Below are positions 20,282 through 30,914 of a stretch of 64,000 nucleotides of DNA, piece by piece. Position 1 is the stretch's first letter; each line of letters starts with the position of its first letter. Source of the DNA: Silene latifolia (Eukaryota > Streptophyta > Magnoliopsida > Caryophyllales > Caryophyllaceae); NCBI RefSeq assembly GCF_048544455.1, contig NC_133538.1, positions 150,306,422 to 150,370,421 of the forward strand. The letters are read 5' to 3'. The position numbers were made by a program, and so were the translations under genes. The notes below the pieces were generated by a model, which saw nothing but the letters and a program-made list of their open reading frames with translations, did no database searches and was not told the origin of the DNA.

Positions 20282-22631
20282 TGATTGCAAAGGATATTCC
20301 TTCTACGTTGGGGAGAGACTTCATGGAGACTGACGTTGACGTTGAGCCCTCTACCGTTCAGGTGATGGAGGAGGACCTAGAGGAGGAGGAGGTCCCACGG
20401 AGGGCCAACGTGGGACGAGGCGGCCACCAGCTCGCAGAAGCGCCTGAGTGGGCCGCGGAATGGGATGGTAGACATCTCATTTGGTAGTAGAGAGCCACTT
20501 ATCGTACAAGACGTCAAGGAGCATGGTGAGCCTTCCACTTGTCATTTATTTTATTTACTTATTATTGGCATTTCATTATTTATTCCCTTCTCATCATTTC
20601 TTTGTTTATTCATTCCTTGTCATTTGCTATGCCTAAGAAAACTTTCTTTTGAATTAACGCAGGAGGCCGGGAATATGCGGTCCTTCTCGGGTTACACGAC
20701 GATGATGGATGCCTACGGGAAGCTGACGGAAGAGAAGCAGGCCATCATTGAGCTAGGAGCTTTCGGTGCCCTGGTGCGAGCTTGGAGAGAGATCAAGGAA
20801 GATTCAGGCCAACCTTTGCCTGATTCAAGCCTTTCTTGATCGGTTCTGGGACATGACCTTGACTTTCCATATGCCTTTTCGAGAGATCGGGGTCACCCTG
20901 GAGGACTAGGCATGATCTCGGGTCTGCCGTGTAGAGAGGAGCCGGTGGTGTGATCATCAACGGCCATTAGAATAGACTCGGCCAAGGCGAGGAGTCTAAT
21001 CGGCTAGAACCTGGCTACGAGTGCGGCCCAGGTTCCTGCTTACACTGCTAAGCAGCGGGCTCGCTTGTGGCTGTGGTAGTTCTTGTCTTCGATTTACCTC
21101 GCAGACAAGGGGGGGGGGGGCTGTCGACAAAGCTTCTTCCGTTTCTTGCCGACTTGAGTAGCCTAGGTCGTTAGGACTGGGTTACTCCTAGCTTTGTGGT
21201 CCTCACACGTTGCATGAGGGCCATGGTTCGTCCAGAGTTGATGGAGAAGGGGACTTCTCCTGCCACTGTCGGTCCTGGACTTTTGTTAGAGGTGTGAACC
21301 TTTCTTGCAACTATGAAAGATCATTTTATCATTATTCTTCTATACTTTTTAGAAATATGAAAGATCATTTTTTGTACAAAATGAGCTGTAATCACCATTA
21401 TTTGTCTGCAGGCGTGGGTGTACTCCTACTTTCCCAGTTTCGCGCCCAAGAGGGCGGCGGACGTACTAAGAGAGTACCCCGTCGTCAGGGACTGGATCGT
21501 CTGCCGTCGGAAGACTCAGCGGTCTTCTTACGACGTTTGCCGGAGGGGCGTGAACGCCCTGAGCTTAGACAGCGTAAGTATCTTTGATTTTCATTTTATC
21601 TCTTTTCTTTGCCTAGAGACGATCATAACAATGACCCCTCATTCTCTTGCTTTATTGGGTGCCTAGGCCTTGGGCGAGCTACACTGGAGCTCCAGCTTTC
21701 GTGGCTGAGGTTCTCCTTCCTCAGAGTTCGAGTCGGTTGTTGTTGACGACACCCATGGGGCCTGTGTGGTACTTGGGTAAGCGTTTGGCACGGCAGTGCT
21801 CCCGTGACGCTTTTACGGTTCCCATCGATCCTCTAAGGACGAAGTTTAGGGAGCCTTCGGAGGCTGAGAGGACGACGGACCTGGTCGGTGCGAGTGGTGA
21901 CGCTCTCCTCCTTCCTGGCGAGGAGTACGCCGAATTTGTTCGTCAGAGGTTGGCGTACTGGCCGATCGTGGTAAGCATACTTACTTTTTATTTGATAAAA
22001 ACTGATGAACGATGAATGATCATCAAAATAATGAATCATTTGAGCTTTGCAGGAGATCGAGGTGGCGGGCTTCGAGCCCCCAGCTTTTCCAGTAACACTA
22101 GATTACACCAACTCGACGGGCACGACAGCGATTTCGGAGATCCGTGACTTCAGTGAGGCGATGACCGATGCTGGCTTAGACGAGTGGCAGCACATCGTGA
22201 GGAGGGTAAGCCCCCAGCTTTGACTGTCTTTTGTATTTTTTATGCCTTATTACGTATGAATGCATTTGCTTGAACCTTCTCTCTCTATATTTGAATGAAG
22301 GTGGCACCGTCTAGGTACGTGGACCTGTGGAGGATGGCCAACCGGCTGCGAGCTACAGCCATCGAGGCCCTTGTAGGTGGCTCTGGGAGGCAAATATGAA
22401 CCTTCCATTCCCGTTTCTTATTTCTTATTCTTAAAACTTCTAACCTCGTGAAGGGGAGTAAAGTGAAATGTTGCTCCATTTTCTTTTGTATAGAGGAAGC
22501 GTGTCTTCGAGCTTGAGCTAGTGCATTCCCAGAAGGAGACGGCCCGCTTGTTGAGAGAGCTCGAGGCTAGAGATGCTGAGGTTGCTGCTCTTGAGGTGAC
22601 AGTAGCTGAGCTGAGGGGTCGCCACGACTAG
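20282..22631 (+). CDS. Antisense spliced gene with plant-mobile-domain (PMD)-like protein
   Basis: Likely exons: about 20282-20525, 20663-21291, 21412-21573, 21667-21970, 22053-22205, 22301-22372 and 22494-22631. All introns except the unclear first have GT...AG ends. The third, fifth, sixth and seventh exons are whole codons. The second exon carries the plant mobile domain pattern (LIQAFLDRFWD, then LTFHMPFREIGVTLED, then ISGLP). Later exons read WVYSYFPSFAPKR and YTGAPAFVAEVLLP. The last is a short Glu/Leu-rich coiled coil ending ELRGRHD. PMD proteins are aminotransferase-like and of unknown role; they occur in host genes and in transposons. Frame breaks occur near 20460, 20660-20900 and 21670, so this copy may not make full-length protein. 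It runs opposite to gag-pol, as the extra ORFs of Retand do. Confidence 0.6.
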
Positions 22632-23274
22632 TTAGCTGGCTGTTTGTTGTACATTTCTACACTTCCTTTTGGTGTCACTTTGGCTTGGGCAGGAGCCCGT
22701 ATTTTGATGTACACTTTGCTTTTTGGTTGTATATATGATGGCATGTGTGCCTTTGCTGGTAGGTGTTTGCTGTATCTGCAAGTTAGCTTAAAAAACAGGT
22801 TTGGTATGTGACGGTTTATGCCGTCATGCTACCGATATTTACGTAGAAAATCACATAGCAAATAAAATGAATTAACTTAAATAAATGGTCTAAACAAGCG
22901 CGAAAGTGAAAAAAAAAGTGTCCGAAAATGGACAAAAATGAAAAAAAGTGTCCGAAAATGGACGAAAATGACGCGACCGGACGGTATGGAGGACTACCCC
23001 CTAAAAAAAGAATTTAAAAGAAATGTCTAAGTGTATTAGAAATATTTTGAAAAGAGGGAGTGAAATGATTCCTCGAAAAGAAAAAGAAAATAAAAATGAG
23101 TGCGTATATGACGAAAATGTTGATGTTGCCTCGAAAAGCGAACCCGTAGCGATTAGGAAACACAAATTTGGCAATTATACGGAATTACCGAATTAAATTC
23201 TTATAGGAATAGGAAATATTAACTAAAACGGAATTAGGAAAGATCCACGGTCGTCAAACGAGAAAAAGGACCTG

Positions 23275-23331
23275 GGGAAGAGGCGCAGCAGGAGCTGCGA
23301 TCCTTCGAAGAGGCGCAGCACCTGTTGCGTC
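23275..23331. repeat. Pair of GAAGAGGCGCAGCA palindromic motifs upstream of a TATA box
   Basis: Two copies, 23277-23306 and 23307-23331, of the form GAAGAGGCGCAGCA-NN-GYTGCG. The GCGCAGCA and TGCTGCGY halves can pair as a hairpin. The TATA box follows about 50 bp downstream. The pair recurs at about 24359, 25437 and 26516 in the other units. The last is degraded. Confidence 0.8.
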
Positions 23332-23481
23332 ATTTCCCCAGCTGGTCCGTCTTCAGTTGAAATTAAGAAACAGCGAATTGTATAAATAGAGACCTCGGTT
23401 GAGCTTCTGTTCTCACAATTCTGTCTTTCTCGACTTCGTCTATAACATTTCTTATATATTTCTCAAAAATTCCAACTAAAT

Positions 23482-23712
23482 ATGGATGCCTTTGAAAATC
23501 GCATTATGGAGTGGACGAATGAATTCACAAATGTGGAGAAACACGACATGGGTGCTTTCAATTTGGGATCAATAATAAGTTTGAAACTATTGAAGGTCGT
23601 GAGGCCCTTTTTGGATGCATGTCTTGAATATTGGGACCCGAATTTCCATGTAGATGCTGAGATTGCTGCTCTTGAGGTGACAGTAGCTGAGTTGAGGGGT
23701 CGCCACGACTAG
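23482..23712 (+). CDS. Chimeric 76-aa ORF, tandem unit 1/2 junction
   Basis: Residues 1-57 equal the start of the DUF7745-like protein (MDAFENRIMEWTNEFTNV...). Residues 58-76 equal the coiled-coil end of the PMD-like protein (DAEIAALEVTVAELRGRHD). The join is in frame and keeps the PMD stop codon. A TATA box (TATAAATA, 23381) lies 101 bp upstream of the ATG, and the unit supplies its own 3' region. No function is known. It may be a by-product of tandem duplication or a translated peptide; identical reading in three units argues for youth, not necessarily for selection. Confidence 0.5.
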   Translation: MDAFENRIMEWTNEFTNVEKHDMGAFNLGSIISLKLLKVVRPFLDACLEYWDPNFHVDAEIAALEVTVAELRGRHD

Positions 23713-24560
23713 TTAGCTGGCTGTTTGTTGTACATTTCTACACTTCCTTTTGGTGTCACTTTGGCTTGGGCAGGAGCCCGTATTTTGATGTACACTTTGC
23801 TTTTTGGTTGTATATATGATGGCATGTGTGCCTTTGCTGGTGGGTGTTTGTTTGTATTCGCAAGTTAGCTTAAAAAACAAGGTTTGGTATGTGACGGTTT
23901 AAGCCGTCATGCTACCGATATTTACGTAGAAAATCACATAGCAAATAAAATGAATTAACTTAAATAAATGGTCTAAACAAGCGCGAAAGTGAAAAAAAAA
24001 GTGTCCGAAAATGGACAAAAATGAAAAAAAGTGTCCGGAAATGGACGAAAATGACGCGACCGGACGGTATGGAGGACTACCCCTAAAAAAAAGAATTTAA
24101 AAAAATGTCTAAGTGTATTAGAAATATTTTGAAAAGAGGGAGTGAAATGATTCCTCGAAAAGAAAAAGAAAATAAAAATGAGTGCGTATATGACGAAAAT
24201 GTTGATGTTGCCTCGAAAAGCGAACCCGTAGCGATTAGGAAACACAAATTTGGCAATTATACGGAATTACCGAATTAAATTCTTATAGGAATAGGAAATA
24301 TTAACTAAAACGGAATTAGGAAAGATCCACGGTCGTCAAACGAGAAAAAGGACCTGGGGAAGAGGCGCAGCAGGAGCTGCGATCCTTCGAAGAGGCGCAT
24401 CACCTGTTGCGTCATTTCCCACCTGGTCCGTCTTGATTGAAATTAAGAAACAAATAATTGTATAAATAAAGACCTCGGTTGAGCTTCGTTCTCACAATTC
24501 TGTCTTTCTCGACTTCGTCTATAACATTTCTTATATATTTCTCAAAAATTCCAACTAAAT

Positions 24561-24791
24561 ATGGATGCCTTTGAAAATCGCATTATGGAGTGGACGAATG
24601 AATTCACAAATGTGGAGAAACACGACATGGGTGCTTTCAATTTGGGATCAATAATAAGTTTGAAACTATTGAAGGTCGTGAGGCCCTTTTTGGATGCATG
24701 TCTTGAATATTGGGACCCGAATTTCCATGTAGATGCTGAGATTGCTGCTCTTGAGGTGACAGTAGCTGAGTTGAGGGGTCGCCACGACTAG
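24561..24791 (+). CDS. Chimeric 76-aa ORF, tandem unit 2/3 junction
   Basis: Protein identical to the copy at 23482. The upstream TATA box is at 24461; its leader differs slightly (CAAATAATTG before the TATA box, and one base lost in GAGCTTCGTTC). Confidence 0.5.
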   Translation: MDAFENRIMEWTNEFTNVEKHDMGAFNLGSIISLKLLKVVRPFLDACLEYWDPNFHVDAEIAALEVTVAELRGRHD

Positions 24792-25641
24792 TTAGCTGGC
24801 TGTTTGTTGTACATTTCTACACTTCCTTTTGGTGTCACTTTGGCTTGGGCAGGAGCCCGTATTTTGATGTACACTTTGCTTTTTGGTTGTATATATGATG
24901 GCATGTGTGCCTTTGCTGGTGGGTGTTTCTTCGTATCTCAAGTTAGCTTAAAAAAAAAGTTTGGTATGTGACGGTTTAAGCCGTCATGCTACCGATATTT
25001 ACGTAGAAAATCACATAGCAAATAAAATGAATTAACTTAAATAAATGGTCTAAACAAGCGCGAAAGTGAAAAAAAAAGTGTCCGAAAATGGACAAAAATG
25101 AAAAAAAGTGTCCGGAAATGGACGAAAATGACGCGACCGGACGGTATGGAGGACTACCCCCTAAAAAAAGAATTTAAAAAAAATGTCTAAGTGTATTAGA
25201 AATATTTTGAAAAGAGGGAGTGAAATGATTCCTCGAAAAGAAAAAGAAAATAAAAATGAGTGCGTATATGACGAAAATGTTGATGTTGCCTCGAAAAGCG
25301 AACCCGTAGCGATTAGGAAACACAAATTTGGCAATTATACGGAATTACCGAATTAAATTCTTATAGGAATAGGAAATATTAACTAAAACGGAATTAGGAA
25401 AGATCCACGGTCGTCAAACGAGAAAAAGGACCTGGGGAAGAGGCGCAGCAGGAGCTGCGATCCTTCGAAGAGGCGCATCACCTGTTGCGTCATTTCCCCA
25501 GCTGGTCCGTCTTCAGTTGAAATTAAGAAACAGCGAATTGTATAAATAAAGACCTCGGTTGAGCTTCTGTTCTCACAATTCTGTCTTTCTCGACTTCGTC
25601 TATAACATTTCTTATATATTTCTCAAAAATTCCAACTAAAT

Positions 25642-25872
25642 ATGGATGCCTTTGAAAATCGCATTATGGAGTGGACGAATGAATTCACAAATGTGGAGAA
25701 ACACGACATGGGTGCTTTCAATTTGGGATCAATAATAAGTTTGAAACTATTGAAGGTCGTGAGGCCCTTTTTGGATGCATGTCTTGAATATTGGGACCCG
25801 AATTTCCATGTAGATGCTGAGATTGCTGCTCTTGAGGTGACAGTAGCTGAGCTGAGGGGTCGCCACGACTAG
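25642..25872 (+). CDS. Chimeric 76-aa ORF, tandem unit 3/4 junction
   Basis: Protein identical to the other two copies, with the TATA box at 25541. The DNA differs from the unit-2 copy by a synonymous T/C in the codon before ARG of ELRGRHD, consistent with a slightly different copy history. Confidence 0.5.
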   Translation: MDAFENRIMEWTNEFTNVEKHDMGAFNLGSIISLKLLKVVRPFLDACLEYWDPNFHVDAEIAALEVTVAELRGRHD

Positions 25873-26617
25873 TTAGCTGGCTGTTTGTTGTACATTTCTA
25901 CACTTCCTTTTGGTGTCACTTTGGCTTGGGCAGGAGCCCGTATTTTGATGTACACTTTGCTTTTTGGTTGTATATATGATGGCATGTGTGCCTTTGCTGG
26001 TGGGTGTTTGTTGTATCTGCAAGTTAGCTTAAAAAACAGGTTTGGTATGTGACGGTTTATGCCGTCATGCTACCGATATTTACGTAGAAAATCACATAGC
26101 AAATAAAATGAATTAACTTAAATAAATGGTCTAAACAAGCGCGAAAGTGAAAAAAAAAGTGTCCGAAAATGGACAAAAATGAAAAAAAGTGTCCGGAAAT
26201 GGACGAAAATGACGCGACCGGACGGTATGGAGGACTACCCCCTAAAAAAAGAATTTAAAAAAAATGTCTAAGTGTATTAGAAATATTTTGAAAAGAGGGA
26301 GTGAAATGATTCCTCGAAAAGAAAAAGAAAATAAAAATGAGTGCGTATATGACGAAAATGTTGATGTTGCCTTGAAAAGCGAACCCGTAGCGATTAGGAA
26401 ACACAAATTTGGCAATTATACGGAATTACCGAATTAAATCCTTATAGGAATAGGAAATATTAACTAAAACGGAATTAGGAAAGATCCACGGTCGTCAAAC
26501 GAGAAAAAGGACTGGGAAGAGGCGCGCAGAGTCGCGATCCTTCGAAGAGGCGCAAAGACTGTTGTGTCATTTCCCCAGCTGGTCCGTCTTCAGTTGAAAT
26601 TAAGAAACAGCGAATTG

Positions 26618-26625
26618 TATAAATA
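26618..26625 (+). promoter_or_regulatory. TATA box of the DUF7745-like antisense gene
   Basis: TATAAATA followed by GAGACC, 101 bp before the ATG at 26719. Copies are at 23381, 24461 and 25541. Start regions (CTCACAATTCTGTCTTTCTC) are conserved between units. Confidence 0.6.
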
Positions 26626-26718
26626 GAGACCTCGGTTGAGCTTCTGTTCTCACAATTCTGTCTTTCTCGACTTCGTCTATAACATTTCTTATATATTTCT
26701 CAAAAATTCCAACTAAAT

Positions 26719-28223
26719 ATGGATGCCTTTGAAAATCGCATTATGGAGTGGACGAATGAATTCACAAATGTGGAGAAACACGACATGGGTGCTTTCAATT
26801 TGGGATCAATAATAAGTTTGAAACTATTGAAGGTCGTGAGGCCCTTTTTGGATGCATGTCTTGAATATTGGGACCCGAATTTCCATGTATTTGCCTTCCC
26901 GGAAGGCGAAATTTGTCCTTTTCCTGAAGTAATTGCTGCGGTTGGAGGATGGGACGCAGAAAGTGTTCCGGTTATACCCCCTAGCTCTCTAGGGCATAAA
27001 TACAAATTTAGGGACTTGCTTGGGTTGACCAAGGCTGAGGTGGACCATCTTGTGACATCAAAAGGAGTCCGCATGTTTGAATTTGTTGATCGATTTATAG
27101 GCAGGACCCCACTATTTTTTATGTGGCGAGGCGCCGAGCTTATGGATTCTGCCTTCTTCATTGCTATATCCTTCGAGGGCATGTGGACCAACAAATGAGG
27201 GGTGGCCCTCGATTTCTAGGTATAGTGGAGCAAATGGAACTACGCAGGAGCCCAGCATGCTTGATTCTAGGGGAGACCATCCTTGGCTTGGACAACAGGA
27301 AGGCGAACCGCGAGAATCCTTATCTTGGGAGTCCCATCATTTTACAGGTAAAAACCCGTCTCTTGTCCTATTTGGTCGTTTTATTATTTCCGTCCGTTTT
27401 TTTTTTTCCGAACATGGGGCTGACTCCCGTCTCTTTTTCTTTGCAGATTTGGCTGATGGAAAGACAGAGGTTGATCGAGCCCCCAGTTGATGTGGTAGGA
27501 TACCGCTCCCGATCGATCGCGATGAGAACGAGGCTGTACATGGTGGACTTCACTCGAGTATACGATTATTGGGAAAAGAAACTGAAGAGTGAAGGCGGGC
27601 CCTTAATAAGGTTGATAGTGCCATGGTGGCATCTCAGATCAGTGACTGGAGTATCATCCTTGGATCCGACGCAGTCTATTGGCGTTCCTGGCGTAGAATT
27701 AATGGTCCATACCTTTTTGAAGAGATTGATGAGGCAAGTGGGGTTAAGACAGAAAATCCCGAAGATAGACACTGTCCCGTAAACTGCCTTGGCGCATACT
27801 ACGGACTCTTGTCGGGAGTGGGCAATTCGTTGGACCCAAAGGAATATGTGGTTTATACCTGTCCCGATTGGCTCATTATGGGTATTTGATTCATATCTGC
27901 AATGGAGGAAAGCTAGCACCCCCGAGGAGCGTGAGAAGCTAAGAAAACATGAGCCTGTGGACTATAAAATCCGTGAAGTGGCGAAGGAGAACCAAAGGTA
28001 CTTGACTGAGGAGGAAGAAGAGGCCGGATATCAGGTTGTTCATCCATCGAAGAAACCAAACAATGCTCCTGCCGAGAAGATGGTGGTGGATCGAAATGGG
28101 AATGCTAGACCGCGTGGACGACCGTTGGTGATTAGGTCGGAAATAACGCAAGAGCGCCCCGCTCGTGGTCGAGACAAGAAATATGACAAGGGTGACAAAG
28201 GTAAGGGGAAAATAGAAGAATAG
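26719..28223 (+). pseudogene. Antisense DUF7745-like gene (second extra ORF)
   Basis: Exon 1 is 26719-27347, the intron 27348-27446 (GTAAAAACC...TTTGCAG), and exon 2 27447-28223. The N-terminal half reads FAFPEGEICPFPE and then HKYKFRDLLGL. Exon 2 starts IWLMERQRLIEPP and continues through VYDYWEKKL and DSCREWAIRWTQRN to a basic tail (RPARGRDKKYDKGDKGKGK). I recognise this as the domain called DUF7745, found in plant Tat-type elements; its biochemical role is unknown. A frame change near 27165 and an in-frame TAA at 27780-27782 break it. It lies tail to tail with pol. Only this copy continues beyond codon 57; the three upstream copies are cut by the tandem junction. Confidence 0.55.
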
Positions 28224-28779
28224 CCTTAGTCATTATATGATAGTACTATTTATTATTACTTGAGTTGTAATAAATGACGGGGATTTTAGAATCCTGGCCT
28301 AGCATTTTAAAATTTTAGCATTTAAATTTATATGTATTTGGCGTATTATTATTATTTATGGAACAATGAATAAAATATTTATTAGTAAAGAAACTTTCAT
28401 GAATTTCCTTTATTTATTCTTGTCGAATTTCAAATGTATCATGCAAATGTCCTTCTATTTACATTTTGAAATGACGGGTTGTATCCTGTGAATGATTGCC
28501 TACATAGTCATTTGAAAAATGAAATCAAACCCTGTACGTAGTTCGAAAAAATGTAAAAGAATAAATGTTCGAAGTAAGAGCTTGTAATGAACTTAGAAAA
28601 TAAGTATGTGCTTTACTTACTCCTAAGGAAGTGCAATTTAATTTATTTGATGATATGAGGACGTCAAAATGTCAAAACGCAAGAGCGAAATGTCATGAGC
28701 TTTTAGCGGGCCAGGGGTCGATTTTATTACGTGTCGCATGAGCGGCACGTGGGTCACGCGAGGCGCGTTCTATCCTATT
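28224..28779. other. Convergent 3' region between the antisense gene and pol
   Basis: AT-rich, without a gene. On the plus strand it has possible poly-A signals (AATAAA near 28369). It separates the plus-strand DUF7745-like gene from the minus-strand end of integrase, so transcripts from both strands could overlap here. Confidence 0.5.
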
Positions 28780-30133
28780 TCTAAGGGTAGTACCGTTTCA
28801 ATTGGTCTAGGTTGGTAGGGTTAGAAAACTCATTCCCGTCTAGGTCTGTGATCTTGACCGCACCCCTGAAAGTATGGACTTGACCAAAAATGGTCTCGTC
28901 CAATTAGGCTTAAATTTACCCCGTGGATCGACAGGTAAGAGAGCTCTGACTGACTTGAGTACTAAATCTCCTTCCTTGATATTTCTGGGTTTGACCCGTT
29001 TGTTAAAAGTTCATTTGATACGTGCCTGATATGTCTACACATTATATAATGCGCGTAGCCTTCGTTCGTCCAAGAGGACGAGTTCTTCATACCTATCCCT
29101 TTTCCAATCAGCTTCAGGGATTTGACTTTCGAGTAGAATACGTAGAGATGAGTTATTTAGCTCCACCGGTTGTACAACTTCCATGCCGTAAGTCAAATAG
29201 AAAGGAGTAGCCCCAGTGGGCGTCCTAACTGGCTTGCGATATCCCCATAATGCAAAGGGTATTTTGCTAGGCCAATCGCGATAATTGTCGATCATTTTCT
29301 TGAGGATTGTGACGACATTCTTGTTAGCTGCCTCCATCGCACCATTAGTTTGAGGTCTGTATGGTGAGGAATGGTGATGTTTGATCTTAGATTTGGCTAG
29401 CAATTGCGCAGCTTCGGCCTGAAAATGTGATCCATTGTCAGTGATGATTTCATGTGGACATCCATATCGACAGATAGGGTTGGTTTGTAAGAACTTTGCC
29501 ACATATTTGGCTGTGAGGCCGGTGTAGGAAACTGCATCGACCCATTTAGTAAAATAGTCGATGGCTACTAGAATAATGACCTCCTGTCCCAGCTGGAGTG
29601 ATTTTCCCGATGATGTCTATTCCCCATGCAGAAAAGGGCCAAGGAGATGTCATGGTATATAGCATTGAGGGAGGAACATGTTATACATTCCCGATGATCT
29701 GACAGTTATAACAATGCCTAACATATTTGACGCAGTCTGACTCCATTTTCGTCCAATAATACCCCAGACGTGTAATCTTCTTTGCCATCATAGGTTCACT
29801 CATGTGAGGACCGCATTCTCCATCATGAACTTCTTCCATTACTTTCTGTGCCTGTGAATGATCAAGGCAACACAAGACGACATCAAGAGGTGGTCTTTTG
29901 TATAACTCTCCCTGCATTAGGAGGTATTGAGAGGCAAGTAGGCGTATGGCGCGTTGTCCCCTCTTATCCATACCTGGTGGGTATGTACAGTTGAGCTTGA
30001 AATTGAGAATGGCCTGGAACCAAGGTTCCTCTGGGTTTTTCTCTTCATATGTGAGGAAGTGTACATAGGCTGGCGCTGATCGCCATTCGATGCACAAGGA
30101 CATTTCAACCATGTCGTCTGGCATATTAATCAA
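28780..30133 (-). pseudogene. Tat-clade integrase (Retand-like element)
   Basis: The HHCC segment is visible (VHDGECGPHMS ... CVKYVRHCYNC). It is followed by AWGIDIIGKI with the first Asp, ITDNGSHF with the second, and TNGAMEAANKN with the Glu, so all three catalytic residues survive. The first part (30133-29681) ends in a stop. The rest (29502-29035) is in another frame. The C-terminal tail (KEGDLVLKSV, PNWTRPFLVKSIL) can be followed to about 28780 after a further frame break. Confidence 0.85.
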
Positions 30134-30163
30134 GGATGCGAGTTTTGCAAGAGCGTCTGCAAA

Positions 30164-30541
30164 CTAATTTTCTTCGCAAGGCAGGTGTAAATAAGTAACA
30201 TGATCGAAGAATTGACCAACTTGATCTATCCTAGCCTGATAGGGTGCTAGACTTTCACTTTGGATTTTCCAGGATCCAGTTATCTGGTTAATGATCAAGG
30301 ATGAGTCGCCGTGAACTCGAAGATGCTTGATGCCTAAACTCACTATTGCTTGTAGATCAATGAGGTAAGCCTCATACTCTACTGCGTTATTTGTCACCTC
30401 GAAGTCGAGCTTGACAGAGAGTGGTGTATGCTCGCCTTCAAGAGAAATGAGCAACCCTCCTATTCCGAATCCTCTTAAGTTGGATGCCCCCATCAAAGTA
30501 CAGATCCCAAGAATCCATACTGGTTTGGAGAATATCCTCAT
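30164..30541 (-). pseudogene. Second, archaeal-type RNase H (aRNH) of the Tat clade
   Basis: A separate RNase H domain after the usual one. Conserved blocks are GIGGLLISLEG, TNNAVEYEAYLIDLQA with the catalytic Glu, and VHGDSSLIINQI with the catalytic Asp. A second RNase H in this position is diagnostic of Tat-clade elements. It is probably continuous with the strand upstream (YFDGG near 30490) in another frame. Confidence 0.85.
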
Positions 30542-30914
30542 ATGGAAACGACCACGTGTCTATTGCTTGCGTATCATTTATAGGATTGTTTGCGAAGAAT
30601 TCAGCCACAGCACGTGCCTTTATGACTTTTAAAGGTACGTATTGGAGATCGAACTCTGAGAGCATCAAGGCCCATCTTGCTAAACGTCCATTGAGAACCG
30701 GTTTCTCGAAGAGATATTTGACGGGATCCATTTTAGAATACACCTTGACAGAGTGGCTAAGCATGTAATGGCGTAGCTTCTTTGTTGCCCACACAAGAGC
30801 GAGGCATGTCTTCTCGAGAGGTGTATACTTACTCTCGTACTCTAAGAACTTCTTACTAAGGTAGTAGATAGCTCTTTCTTCCTTTCCAACCGTCTCCGCG
30901 AGCATAGCCCCCAT
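30438..30914 (-). pseudogene. First RNase H (Ty3/gypsy type)
   Basis: Blocks ERAIYYLSKKFLEYESKYT, EKTCLALVWATKKLRHY and NGRLARWALMLSEFDLQY are those of the gypsy RNase H/tether region. Catalytic residues are partly degraded: YSKMDPVKY stands where a TDH/QTD-like motif is normal. It is frame-shifted from the RT upstream. Confidence 0.8.

Larger units (their letters stand above)
22572..26889. repeat. Four tandem units of about 1.08 kb
   Basis: Units are 22572-23652, 23653-24731, 24732-25812 and 25813-26889 (1081, 1079, 1081 and 1077 bp). They are nearly identical, differing by scattered substitutions and short indels. Each unit contains, in order: the last 20 codons of the PMD-like gene, its 3' region, two GAAGAGGCGCAGCA motifs, a TATA box, a leader, and the first 57 codons of the DUF7745-like gene. 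Breakpoints are after AATTTCCATGTA in the second gene and before GATGCTGAG in the first. The high identity points to recent amplification. Confidence 0.95.

Noticed and set aside
26700..27194. 164-codon minus-strand open frame opposite the DUF7745-like gene
   Set aside because: It is the antisense shadow of a recognised exon, and the plus strand carries the conserved domain and splice sites.
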